A DNA stretch of 29,997 bases from Candidatus Sigynarchaeota archaeon. Lineage in GTDB: Archaea; Asgardarchaeota; Lokiarchaeia; Sigynarchaeales; Sigynarchaeaceae. Position 1 is the first letter of the stretch. Every line of letters starts with the position of its first letter. The translations under genes and the position numbers were made by a program. Below, piece after piece: positions 1-7,591 of the stretch. Location of the stretch: contig JAUQYW010000419.1 of NCBI GenBank assembly GCA_030587525.1, forward strand, positions 1 through 29,997. The letters run 5' to 3'. The notes beneath the pieces were generated by a model, which had not been told where the DNA came from, did no database searches, and saw nothing but the letters and a program-made list of their open reading frames with translations.

Positions 1-2
1 AG

Positions 3-707
3 ATCGGCGGGGAAACGGACAGCCCACGGGACGGCGCCGGCGGTTTCCTGATCGATCCCCAGCGTGAGTTCGGGGCAATGATGATCAAGCAAATGGCCAT
101 CGCAACGTCATGGGATGTCGATGGTTTTAACATATGGACATACCGGGACTTTGAACCGCCCGGAGTGTATAGTGAATTCTCGCATTGCGGCATCGTGTAT
201 TACAATGCGTCGTGGAAAGGCGTGACATATGCATGTAACTGGTCGAATAATTTCCTCGGTAACGGGTACATGAAATTGATGCCTGTCTCGTTCCCCCAGC
301 CGATCACCGGCATCGTGGCCAAGGATTCACGGCTCGTGGATGGAAAGGACCGGTGGGTCATCGTCGCGTGGAACCCGCAGCACCAGGCCTACATAGATGC
401 ACGGGTGGAGCTTGGCACTGCCGTGCGAGGCGGGAGGATCTACGATTATGCTTCTGACACGTCGACGCCACTCGCCCTTGCCAACGAGACCGGCGTGGAC
501 ATCCAGGTCGGGTACGAGCCCGTGTTGCTCGTGATCGATTGCGACACGGGGAGCAGTTGCACCCTCCTTGCCCTGAGTGATCCTGCCGGAACGTTTTTCA
601 TCGTGTTGCTCTGCGCTGCCATCGCCCTGGTCGTTGGTAACGTGATCCGCCCGGCAATCCGGGGGAAATTGAAAAGAAAAGGTGATGCTGATGGCACTCA
701 AGCGTGA
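3..707 (+). CDS. C-terminal part of a secreted, membrane-anchored protein, possibly a glycoside hydrolase (5' end outside window)
   Basis: The reading frame is open from base 3 with no stop before the first ATG at 78, so the gene most likely starts to the left of the window and this is its C-terminal part. The visible protein has an Asn- and aromatic-rich exported-looking region with several N-x-S/T sequons, including NASW and NETG. It then has one hydrophobic helix (FFIVLLCAAIALVVGNVI) and a short basic tail (RGKLKRK), which suits a type I membrane protein with an external domain. The GFNIWTYRDF segment and the following beta-rich part resemble the end of a TIM-barrel glycosidase with a trailing beta-sandwich. 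This is a weak resemblance and no catalytic residues can be assigned. The stop (705-707) lies inside the next gene, so the two are probably translationally coupled. Confidence 0.6.
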   Translation: MGGETDSPRDGAGGFLIDPQREFGAMMIKQMAIATSWDVDGFNIWTYRDFEPPGVYSEFSHCGIVYYNASWKGVTYACNWSNNFLGNGYMKLMPVSFPQPITGIVAKDSRLVDGKDRWVIVAWNPQHQAYIDARVELGTAVRGGRIYDYASDTSTPLALANETGVDIQVGYEPVLLVIDCDTGSSCTLLALSDPAGTFFIVLLCAAIALVVGNVIRPAIRGKLKRKGDADGTQA

Positions 708-2046
708 CACCATAGATATTACGATTCGCAGCGGGACGTTGATTGCGTGCGTGTCCATCATCGTGGCCCAATCTCTCACCATCCAGCGATCCTTGTCATC
801 GATGACCACCCTTGATTGGATTGGCATGGCAATCTTCGGCATCGCTCTGCCCATCACGGGCTCAATCGTGCTCGCGAGATGGCCCGCGACGCGGTTCGTC
901 GTCTCGGCGCGACCGTGGCTGCTGGCAACTTGCGCCTTGCTCCAAGCCATCATCGTCGTGTTCTGGCCGGCATACATCATGCCCGGGGCCCTGGTATTCA
1001 TGATAGGCGGCAATCTCGTCATTTTATCGGGCGGAACGCTGCAATTCGCCATCATCGGCTTTGCCCTGGTGCTAGCAGTCCACACGGTGGTGGTGACCAC
1101 TCCTTCCTATCGACCCGGCATGGAAACGCGCCAAAGCATGATCGGGATTGGCGTTGGTGGTGGCTTGCTCGTCGCTGGCCTTAGCATGGGCCTCGCCGCG
1201 TATAACGGCTGGACCATGTACTTGCTACCATCGTTGTTGATCATGCTGTTATTCGGGAGCGTCGATCTTATTTTCGGGTTCCGGGATCGAGATGGCCACG
1301 TTGCATCAAAATCTCCGTCCGTGGTTAACCAGCAAGCAACGTCTGAAAGCAGTGATCCGATGCCACGATCGTCGAAGCTTGGCAACGTCGTATCGTGGGC
1401 TGCCACGATCTTCGTGGCTTTGCCTTTTTTGCTCTTGGCAATGAACTTCCAACGACCACGCTATGCCATTGGCTTCTTCTTGCCCCTGGTCACCGTTGGC
1501 GCGGCTGCTATCGTCGTGGGTATCGCGTGGAATGGCATCGCCTTTATTCGCAAGAGACAAGGGAATGGCCATCTCTCGGACAGCGCCACCACGGCCGTGA
1601 TGCTGGGCTCGTTAATCGTCGCGGGATGCCTGGACATCGTTCCTCTTATTGCGATCGCTTCCTTGCAGCCTGAGATTGCCGCAACATTTTTCAAATCGAT
1701 GATGTATATGGAAATCATCACCGGCGCTTTCGTTGCAGGGTTCATGGCATTGATCCCCGCGCTCGCGCAGTACTCCACGACGCTGGAGAAAGATGGCCTC
1801 CAGGGCAAGAAAAACGCAAATATCTTGCTAGGCGGCGTCGTGTTAGCCTTGATCGTCGTCGTCTTGTTGTTTGAAGGAACGTCCATGATTTTCAGCTGGA
1901 ATTTCGGTGAATCCGAGACGATCATCGTGACCGCGGCGATGGAGGGGTTGGGCTGGTTCTTTGTTGCGGCTGCTTGCATTCTTCTGGGTGGAATAATAGA
2001 AAAACACCAAAAAAACACACAAAAACACAAAAATTTTGATAAATGA
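691..2046 (+). CDS. polytopic membrane protein of unknown function (about 10-12 TM helices)
   Basis: The protein is about 451 residues and almost wholly hydrophobic. Roughly 10-12 membrane helices alternate with short loops, and there is a hydrophilic loop near residues 205-225. GTG (682), ATG (685) and ATG (691) are all in frame. I prefer 691 because AGGTGAT lies just upstream, but the choice is uncertain. The start overlaps the end of the preceding gene by 17 bases, so the two are probably co-translated and may act together at the membrane. The C-terminus ends in a Lys/His/Asn-rich cytoplasmic tail encoded by an A-rich near-repetitive stretch at about 1998-2037. I do not recognise the family; it shows none of the MFS loop motifs seen in the transporter at 3352-4719. 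A transporter or a membrane-embedded partner of the upstream protein are both possible. Confidence 0.7.
   Translation: MALKRDTIDITIRSGTLIACVSIIVAQSLTIQRSLSSMTTLDWIGMAIFGIALPITGSIVLARWPATRFVVSARPWLLATCALLQAIIVVFWPAYIMPGALVFMIGGNLVILSGGTLQFAIIGFALVLAVHTVVVTTPSYRPGMETRQSMIGIGVGGGLLVAGLSMGLAAYNGWTMYLLPSLLIMLLFGSVDLIFGFRDRDGHVASKSPSVVNQQATSESSDPMPRSSKLGNVVSWAATIFVALPFLLLAMNFQRPRYAIGFFLPLVTVGAAAIVVGIAWNGIAFIRKRQGNGHLSDSATTAVMLGSLIVAGCLDIVPLIAIASLQPEIAATFFKSMMYMEIITGAFVAGFMALIPALAQYSTTLEKDGLQGKKNANILLGGVVLALIVVVLLFEGTSMIFSWNFGESETIIVTAAMEGLGWFFVAAACILLGGIIEKHQKNTQKHKNFDK
1998..2037 (+). repeat. A-rich low-complexity tract (AAAAACAC-like units) at the 3' end of the membrane-protein gene
   Basis: Imperfect reiterations of AAAAACAC with homopolymeric A runs encode the Lys/His/Gln/Asn-rich tail of the membrane protein. 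The composition contrasts with the GC-rich body of the gene. Confidence 0.5.
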
Positions 2047-2060
2047 AAATTAATAAAAAA
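2046..2060 (+). promoter_or_regulatory. candidate TATA/BRE for the Rag-like GTPase gene
   Basis: The sequence AAATTAATAAAAAA resembles an archaeal TATA element. Initiation about 25-27 bases downstream would fall near 2080. That is past the in-frame TTG at 2068 and upstream of ATG 2119, which favours the ATG start. Confidence 0.4.
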
Positions 2061-2118
2061 GTAGACATTGGATGTTATTACTAGGACAGCAGTATCATCC
2101 AACCCGGCACGATTCCAA

Positions 2119-3330
2119 ATGGACAGCCAGTACGTGGAAAAGAACTTCGACAAGGACCTTCGCGCGTTGTTCAAGAAGGATGTTCGTATCGACAACAAGA
2201 GTTTGCATAAGATCCTCGACCTCCCCGTTCTCAAATTGCAAGGCATCGACGCTGTATCGAGCGATAAATTGGGGGATGCTGGCATTAAGACCATCTATGA
2301 TCTAAGCCAAACCATCGTCGGCGAGAAAAAAATCGCGATGGATTCGACCATCCTGAAGAAATGGGTCCGCAAGGCAAAGATCATCGTGAATTACGTGCAG
2401 AACCCGCTCACGAAGAAGAAACTGTTGCTAGCCGGGCTGGACTTCGCGGGTAAAACGAGCCTGCTTTCCGTTCTAAAGAAGGATTACTCCATCATCCAAG
2501 ATCTTATGCCAACCAAGGGCGCCCAGCGGGACGGGGTCGAGTTTTTCGGCATCCCGATCATCACGTGGGACCTTGGTGGCCAAGCATTGTACCGGAACGA
2601 GTATCTCGATAGTTCAAAATCAAAATTATTTTTCTCCGATACCGACGTGCTGTTCTACGTCATCGACGTGCAAGACGACAAGCGGTACGGCGAGGCCGTC
2701 GATTATTATTCGAAGATGCTGGCGGCTTACAAAAGCCTCGGCGAAAAACCGACGCTCATCGTGCTGTTCCACAAGCTCGACCCGGTCCTCAAGGAACAAG
2801 AGGCAGTTATGGAACGCATCGCGAAATTGCAGGTGGACATTGCTAACGTGTCAACCGAGTTCGACTTCTCGCCCATCTTCGCGAGCACGTCGATTTACGA
2901 GAAAAACTCGGTCTTCGTGGCATTCTCGCTGGGCATCCGCAACATATCGCAAACCGCCGAGCTCGTCGCTTCGCTACTCGAGGAATACTGCGTCAAGAGC
3001 AACGGCAAGGCCGCGGTCCTTCTTTCATCGGAAGGCGAGGTGTTCGCGCAGACAGGCGTCACGAAAGAGTACATCGAGCTCGTCACGCAGAATGGCCTCC
3101 TCATCGACACGATCGTCAAGTTCAACCTCAGCAAGGGCTTCGTGCTGGAGAAGAACCCTGTAGTCAAATTTAGCGACAACGAAATGTACCTCATCGGGCA
3201 CCATATAACGTCTGGAATGAACCGCACCGTCTACTTATGGCTCCTTTTGCAGAACCTCATCGATTTCACGAGCACGATTTCGTTCTTCAAGAACGAGGTC
3301 GAGCCGCTGCTCAGCTTGTTCATCGTGTAA
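2119..3330 (+). CDS. Rag/Gtr-like small GTPase with N-terminal helix-hairpin-helix-like region and C-terminal roadblock-like domain
   Basis: The protein has 403 residues from ATG 2119. Residues about 25-90 look like a helix-hairpin-helix fold (LKLQGIDAVSSDKLGDAGI). Residues about 98-275 form a Ras-superfamily G domain. It has G1 GLDFAGKT (106-113), an Arf-like PTKG (131-134) in switch I, G3 WDLGGQ (150-155), G4 HKLD (218-221) and a G5-like STSIY (256-260). HKxD in place of NKxD is the hallmark of the eukaryotic Rag/Gtr family. Flanking features also match Rag proteins: a DVLFYVIDVQ strand, a DYYSKML helix and the SIYE stretch after G5. Residues about 295-403 form an alpha/beta domain placed where Rag proteins carry their roadblock domain. 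Family knowledge: Rag GTPases act as heterodimers at membranes in nutrient signalling. The role here is inference. Its 3' end converges with the MFS gene 21 bases away. Confidence 0.85.
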   Translation: MDSQYVEKNFDKDLRALFKKDVRIDNKSLHKILDLPVLKLQGIDAVSSDKLGDAGIKTIYDLSQTIVGEKKIAMDSTILKKWVRKAKIIVNYVQNPLTKKKLLLAGLDFAGKTSLLSVLKKDYSIIQDLMPTKGAQRDGVEFFGIPIITWDLGGQALYRNEYLDSSKSKLFFSDTDVLFYVIDVQDDKRYGEAVDYYSKMLAAYKSLGEKPTLIVLFHKLDPVLKEQEAVMERIAKLQVDIANVSTEFDFSPIFASTSIYEKNSVFVAFSLGIRNISQTAELVASLLEEYCVKSNGKAAVLLSSEGEVFAQTGVTKEYIELVTQNGLLIDTIVKFNLSKGFVLEKNPVVKFSDNEMYLIGHHITSGMNRTVYLWLLLQNLIDFTSTISFFKNEVEPLLSLFIV

Positions 3331-3351
3331 GAGGAACGGCCTTTTTCTTGC

Positions 3352-4719
3352 TCATTTTTCGCCTGTGCCGCGGGAGCTAGCACTCGCTCTCGATGGCAAG
3401 CCCTTCACAAACAGCAGGCTCGATAGCATTAGTAGCGGAGCGATCACGAAAGCGATGGCGTAAACTGCGGTCGGGGCAATTCCAGCATCGAGGAGCTCCC
3501 CCGTGAGCACTGCAAACAAGGCAAGGCCGATGTTTGACCCTGCATTCATGAAGCTCGTGAATATCGAGAAATGCGTGGAGGTCGATGCCGGGTTCTCTTG
3601 CGTGATGCCCGCGACGAAGGTCATGGTCAAAGTGCTCGCGCCGCCCAACGCGGTGCCGACCAGGAACGCCGCGATCATGGCGGAAATGAAGTCCACCACG
3701 ATGACGGAGGTAAGGGGGATAAATATCAGCGTGAGGATGACCACGAGACCGAAAAGCTTCTTGCGATTATGCTTGTCCGCGAGCTTCCCCAGCAGCGCCG
3801 ATGCCAGGACGATACCCCCGGAGGCGCTGAGCTGGAACGCGAGCACGTACCACGTGAGATTCTCGTCGAACAGTAAACTCAAGCCCATGGACCCCGAGCT
3901 GAGGATACCGATCTTGATGAGCAAAAACAAGGCGAGCATGATGCTGACGGCATTTTCCGGGAGATGCGTAGCGAGCGAGAAGAAGTACCCGTTCCAGTTT
4001 CGCTTTCCTTTCAAAAGACGCTTGAACGCCGTCATGTCGAGCTTTTTCGTCACCGTGGCCGGCTCCTTGAGAATCCAAACCACGATGCCGCACGCGATCG
4101 ACAGCAAACCGAAAATGATGAAGACGGGCGTCCCGTCGCCGATGGCCACGTAAATGAAAATTCCCAAGGTTCCTCCGAGTATTCCTCCGATAGAATACAT
4201 CGCCCATGTGGCCCCCTCGACCCGGCCGAGCTTCTCGGCAGGGGTCACGTCCATGATGAGCCCGTCGAGAGCCGTGTCGGAAAAAGCGGCGCCCGTGTTG
4301 ATGAGGATGCCGAGCAAGATCAAGATGCCTATGCTGAGAAATTGCACGACCGGCAGCACCGCGATGAGGGCAAGCCAGGAAACCCCGCATATGATGATAA
4401 ATATCGAAATGTACGGGCGCCGGCGGCCTAAGTGCCCGATCGGGAAGCGATCCGAGATAACACCCCAGATGATCTTGATCGTGAACGGGATCGCGGTGAA
4501 GGTTGCGAGCGTGAGTATGAACGGCTCGTTGACACCCGGCAGTCCTGATTTAATGAGAAAGACCGGCACGAATATGCTGAATAGGCCGTTGTTGCTTCCC
4601 TCGACGATGTAATAAAACAAGAATGTGGCGAAATAGCGGCGATTGAAGGTTAAAGGTGATTCTTTGTTATTGTCTTTCCCAGCAAGTTCCGTAGCTTTCA
4701 TTCTAGTCATGGTATCCAT
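3352..4719 (-). CDS. major facilitator superfamily transporter
   Basis: The protein is about 455 residues with around 12 membrane helices. The loop between helices 2 and 3 carries GVISDRFPIGHLGRRRPY, a variant of the MFS motif A as seen in the PucC, BT1 and AmpG-like branches. A second copy, GKLADKHNRKKLFG, sits in the equivalent loop of the second half. The substrate cannot be told from sequence. I place the start at ATG 4719 because TGGAGAA lies at suitable spacing upstream. The longer frame from ATG 4779 would overlap nep1 by 29 bases and has no visible ribosome-binding site. The gene lies 31 bases after nep1 in the same direction, so it may be read through from that operon although its function looks unrelated. 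Confidence 0.85.
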   Translation of the reverse strand: MDTMTRMKATELAGKDNNKESPLTFNRRYFATFLFYYIVEGSNNGLFSIFVPVFLIKSGLPGVNEPFILTLATFTAIPFTIKIIWGVISDRFPIGHLGRRRPYISIFIIICGVSWLALIAVLPVVQFLSIGILILLGILINTGAAFSDTALDGLIMDVTPAEKLGRVEGATWAMYSIGGILGGTLGIFIYVAIGDGTPVFIIFGLLSIACGIVVWILKEPATVTKKLDMTAFKRLLKGKRNWNGYFFSLATHLPENAVSIMLALFLLIKIGILSSGSMGLSLLFDENLTWYVLAFQLSASGGIVLASALLGKLADKHNRKKLFGLVVILTLIFIPLTSVIVVDFISAMIAAFLVGTALGGASTLTMTFVAGITQENPASTSTHFSIFTSFMNAGSNIGLALFAVLTGELLDAGIAPTAVYAIAFVIAPLLMLSSLLFVKGLPSRASASSRGTGEK

Positions 4720-4750
4720 TGCGGTTTTCTCCAGTATGTTGTCGGGCTTG

Positions 4751-5524
4751 TCATCCCCGCCCGGGATCATTGATTTCATGGTTATTGGTCTGTAAGTTGC
4801 AGCGCGGGTTCTTGAACGCTGCCATGGTCGCCTTTTCGATCATGAAAACGAGCCTGGCGACGACCGTCCACGCGTCGAGCGGTATCGGCGCGATCGAGTG
4901 CACGTGATCTTTAGGTACCCGGGAAAGCCACTTGCCGGAAAAATGGCCCGCTTGAAATCCGCCTATCAGCAGCACGATGTTGTTTTTTTCGCTCATGGCC
5001 TCCTCCCCGATGCCTGGGAGATACTGGTCAAACGATCCCTGGGTTCCCGTAGTCGAAAATACGTGGACCTGGACCGGATCGAGGTTGTCGAGGAATTTCT
5101 CTAACGCGATATCCTCGGTCGTGAAGAATCCCGGTGCCTCGGCGTCCGGTACCTTGCTCGTGCCGAGCACGGTGGCCATGAGGCCCTCGAAGCGGTTGAG
5201 GGATCGCGGGATCCTGGTCTTCGGATCGACTATGATGATCCTTTCCGAGGGATACTTTATATGGATGGCCACGCGCAGCGCGCCAAACAAGGTATTGAGC
5301 GGGGTGTTCATCGCGCTAAGCATGCAGAAATGGACGATGTCCGGCCTACCCCGCTGCTCGGCATTCTCGAGGGTCGCCATAGCCGAGTGATGGTAGTTTG
5401 TATCGAGCAATAACTTGGTAATTATCGTGTTTTTGCGGTGTATATCCGATACCACACTCGGGTGGTTCTTGATCGTTTCTGGCACGAGTTCCAAGGCGGA
5501 TTCAGCGAGCACGAGCCAGATCAT
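4751..5524 (-). CDS. nep1: 16S rRNA pseudouridine N1-methyltransferase Nep1 (EMG1 family)
   Basis: This SPOUT-class enzyme methylates N1 of a pseudouridine in the small-subunit rRNA and takes part in 30S assembly. The family signature RGRPDIVH is at residues 58-65. The IIIVDPKTRIPR block and a C-terminal cofactor-pocket segment, LLIGGFQAGHFSG, match the usual GGFPHGDF region. At 257 residues it is slightly longer than typical archaeal Nep1 (around 220), partly through a hydrophilic C-terminus. The start codon overlaps the stop of the RNase P component gene in an ATGA, indicating coupling. Yeast Nep1 is functionally linked to S19, and here rps19e is the first gene of the divergent operon. Confidence 0.92.
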   Translation of the reverse strand: MIWLVLAESALELVPETIKNHPSVVSDIHRKNTIITKLLLDTNYHHSAMATLENAEQRGRPDIVHFCMLSAMNTPLNTLFGALRVAIHIKYPSERIIIVDPKTRIPRSLNRFEGLMATVLGTSKVPDAEAPGFFTTEDIALEKFLDNLDPVQVHVFSTTGTQGSFDQYLPGIGEEAMSEKNNIVLLIGGFQAGHFSGKWLSRVPKDHVHSIAPIPLDAWTVVARLVFMIEKATMAAFKNPRCNLQTNNHEINDPGRG

Positions 5525-5898
5525 TGCCTTATCACCTTCCCGGTGTCAGCGGGCTGCCGGTGGTAATGGTATCGTTTCACGTTTCCGCAATGTAAGCATG
5601 TGACGACCACGTGCGCGTTTTTCCCGGTTCCTTGCAAGCGCGTCCGTGCCGTCGTGCCGGCGACCAGGAACGCGTTGCAACGCTTGCAGACCATGCACGT
5701 GCGCTCGCGATCCAGCGGCGTTCGCATTTTCATGGCGAGTTTCCTCGCGACGTGCACGTAGCGCCGGGCGAAAACTTGACCCGCGTCGTCTGGCTTTGCC
5801 AGAGCCGCCTTCGCTGCTTTGAACAAGATCGCGATGCGTTCTTTGGCAATGTCGTTGGCCAAGAGCTTGTTCTTGAGGTATTTTTTCGCCATGAGCAT
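5521..5898 (-). CDS. rnp4: ribonuclease P protein component 4 (Rpp21/Rpr2 family)
   Basis: This is a zinc-ribbon protein subunit of archaeal RNase P, which matures the 5' end of tRNAs. An N-terminal helical part contains ERIAILFKAA and ARRYVHVARKLAMK. It is followed by a zinc ribbon with CKRC and CLHCG knuckles separated by the characteristic GTTARTRLQG segment. The protein ends in a basic KRYHYHRQ tail. ATG codons at 5925, 5898 and 5892 are in frame. I prefer 5898 or 5892 because the family normally begins just before the KERI helix and the extra nine residues are Pro-rich. It lies between yhbY and nep1, an arrangement typical of archaeal RNA-maturation operons. Confidence 0.92.
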   Translation of the reverse strand: MLMAKKYLKNKLLANDIAKERIAILFKAAKAALAKPDDAGQVFARRYVHVARKLAMKMRTPLDRERTCMVCKRCNAFLVAGTTARTRLQGTGKNAHVVVTCLHCGNVKRYHYHRQPADTGKVIRQ

Positions 5899-5937
5899 CG
5901 GGCCTAGCTGGGGCGGGAAAAGCATACGAGTATGGAT

Positions 5938-6174
5938 TTATTTCGAAATCACGAAGGTGTTGCCACGCACGCCGACGACACGTGCACCGAGTGCTTTTAC
6001 CACGTCATCCGCGTAATCATGGGCATTTTTTTCGTCGGTGATGGCTGCCTTGAGCACCTTGATCTTGAGAGGCGATTTAGCCTTTAATTGTTCCTTAATA
6101 TATGCGAGCACACCATCCGTGAGGCCATACTTTCCTATCTGGAGGTCTGCTTTGTCGTGAAATGTATCTTTCAT
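5938..6174 (-). CDS. YhbY-type CRM-domain RNA-binding protein
   Basis: This single CRM-domain protein of 78 residues is an RNA binder associated with ribosome maturation. The pattern is IGKYGLTDGVLAYIKEQLKA, then LKIKVLKAA, a DDVVKALGARVVGVRGN block and an FVISK end, which is the CRM alpha/beta fold with its G-x-x-G-type loop (VRGN). ATG 6174 is preferred; an in-frame TTG at 6189 would add five residues. It is the first gene of the minus-strand operon yhbY-rnp4-nep1 and is divergent from rps19e. A TATA-like AATTATATGA on the minus strand at 6229-6238 is about 55 bases upstream of the start. Confidence 0.88.
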   Translation of the reverse strand: MKDTFHDKADLQIGKYGLTDGVLAYIKEQLKAKSPLKIKVLKAAITDEKNAHDYADDVVKALGARVVGVRGNTFVISK

Positions 6175-6535
6175 CTTGCCTTTCAACAATGGTCACCACG
6201 TGTCAAGGATTAAACGCGGCCGCTCGTTCATATAATTGTTGATAATCTGCGCCCCGGCGAAATTTCGGCGAGATAGTCCCGGCCAAGCCGCAATTTAAGC
6301 CACGAGATCATTGTTTTGCAGCTTAAATTTCCCGATTTCTAACAAGCTTCCATGATGCGGGTTCTCTCTAGAATCGAAAAAAAGACCGCGATTATCGTGT
6401 GATGGTAATCATCAACATTGCCCATGGCGAGAGATTTACTAGGGATTTTTTTTTGTGACTCTGGATACGAACATTTTTTTATAGGGTTTAATTTTAGACC
6501 ACATCTTACAAGTTATTGGATAAAGGTAACAATTG
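6175..6535. promoter_or_regulatory. divergent promoter region between yhbY and rps19e (about 360 bp)
   Basis: This is a non-coding stretch between two divergent translation operons. Visible signals are a minus-strand TATA-like AATTATATGA (6229-6238) for yhbY and a plus-strand TTTTTTATAGG (about 6474-6484) roughly 55 bases before the rps19e start. AAAGGTAA at about 6522-6529 is the likely ribosome-binding site for rps19e. A 10-bp perfect palindrome CGAAATTTCG is at 6258-6267. The rest (about 6270-6470) has no convincing gene; I saw no complete C/D or H/ACA guide RNA. Confidence 0.5.
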
Positions 6536-7012
6536 ATGAGCCAAAGCCAACAAAAACCCGTTCCACCGGTAAGCAACGTTTTTGCCGTTGACCCGACCGC
6601 GTTCATCAAGAAGACGGCCAACCAGCTCAAGACATTCCCTGAGATCAACCCGCCACGCGAGGTGAAGCTCGGGCTATGGAAAACGTCATGCGCAAGGGAG
6701 TTGCCTCCGGAAAACTCAGAGGAATTCTGGTACATCCGATCGGCATCGCTGCTGCGAAAGCTTGCCTTGAAGAAACGCATTGGCGTGAGCCGGCTCAGGA
6801 AGCTGTATGGTTGCCACCAGCGCAATGGCGTGAAGCCACCACACTACAGGAAGTGTGCCGGGAAGATCATTCGCCGCTGCTTGCAGCAGCTCGAAAAGGC
6901 AGGCCTTGTCCAGATCGAGAAGGCTGCGGGTCGCAAGCTTACCTCCGCGGGTCAATCATTGATTGATAAGATCGCACATGATATTGTGCGGGAAACAGCA
7001 GCATCCAAGTAA
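6536..7012 (+). CDS. rps19e: 30S ribosomal protein S19e
   Basis: The protein is 158 residues, close to the family norm of about 150. The N-terminal VDPTAFIKKTANQLK helix, the conserved EFWYIRSASLLRKLALK segment, a GVSRLRKLYG stretch and a C-terminal winged-helix-like part ending in GRKLTSAGQSLIDKIA are all diagnostic of S19e. The chosen start is ATG 6536, preceded by AAAGGTAA at good spacing; the in-frame TTG directly before it is less likely. S19e sits in the small-subunit head and is specific to archaea and eukaryotes. It heads the plus-strand operon, with the PDCD5 gene 37 bases downstream. Confidence 0.95.
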   Translation: MSQSQQKPVPPVSNVFAVDPTAFIKKTANQLKTFPEINPPREVKLGLWKTSCARELPPENSEEFWYIRSASLLRKLALKKRIGVSRLRKLYGCHQRNGVKPPHYRKCAGKIIRRCLQQLEKAGLVQIEKAAGRKLTSAGQSLIDKIAHDIVRETAASK

Positions 7013-7049
7013 AAAACCAAATTCACGCCCCCCCGTGGTGTGCTGGACT

Positions 7050-7403
7050 ATGAGCGATGACAACGAGCTTGAAGAGATCCGACGTCGCAAGATGCAAGAG
7101 CTCCAGAAACAAGCCATTGACCAGCAGAAACAGAAAGAAGCTGATGATCGGTTCCAGGAGCAAAAAGATACGATCATGCGCAAGATCCTGGCGCCCGAGG
7201 CTCGCCAGCGCCTCACGAACTTGAAGATGGTCCGGCCTGAACTCGTGGAGGCGATCGAGGCCCAGCTCATCAATCTCGTGCAAGCGGGCCAGCTATCCCG
7301 CCTGGGAATACAATTACCGATGTCCGATGAACAGTTCAAAAATTTACTCGCACAGCTAATGGGCAAGGAAAAAAAGCAAGAATTCAAGATAAAGAAGATT
7401 TAA
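7050..7403 (+). CDS. DNA-binding protein of the PDCD5/TFAR19 family
   Basis: This small helical basic protein of 117 residues has the family order: a charged N-terminal helix rich in E/K/Q (EEIRRRKMQELQKQA), the KILAPEARQRLTNLKMV core, and a C-terminal QLSRLGIQLPMSDEQFK block. Archaeal members bind nucleic acid in vitro; the cellular role is not settled. The start is ATG 7050; upstream in-frame residues do not match the family. It sits between rps19e and rpl39e, its usual archaeal place. Confidence 0.93.
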   Translation: MSDDNELEEIRRRKMQELQKQAIDQQKQKEADDRFQEQKDTIMRKILAPEARQRLTNLKMVRPELVEAIEAQLINLVQAGQLSRLGIQLPMSDEQFKNLLAQLMGKEKKQEFKIKKI

Positions 7404-7420
7404 CCATAGAGTTGAAAGAA

Positions 7421-7579
7421 ATGGGATACCATCACAGGCCATATGGCAAGAAACTTCGCATGGCAAAGAGATTGAAGGAAAATCGCCCGATCCCGACGTG
7501 GGTCATGATCAAGACGGGCCGAAAAGTTCGATCTTCCCCCAAGCAACGCCGGTGGCGCCAAACCAAGATGCACGTGTAA
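7421..7579 (+). CDS. rpl39e: 50S ribosomal protein L39e
   Basis: This 52-residue, strongly basic protein reads MGYHHRPYGKKLRMAKRLKE at its start. It continues with NRPIPTWVMIKTGRKVR and ends in KQRRWRQTKMHV. The P-x-W-V-x-x-K-T-x-R-K-V core and the RRWR-x-T-K ending are the L39e signature, and the length equals the family's usual 50-52 residues. L39e lines the ribosomal exit tunnel. It starts 17 bases after the PDCD5 stop and is followed by rpl31e 12 bases later. A TTG nine bases upstream (7412) is in frame but unlikely to be the start. Confidence 0.95.
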   Translation: MGYHHRPYGKKLRMAKRLKENRPIPTWVMIKTGRKVRSSPKQRRWRQTKMHV

Positions 7580-7591
7580 TGGTGAAGTGTA

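Noticed and set aside
4720..4779. 20-residue N-terminal extension of the MFS gene overlapping nep1
   Set aside because: No ribosome-binding site precedes ATG 4779, whereas GGAG precedes ATG 4719; the extension precedes a transporter that does not need it. The choice is not certain.
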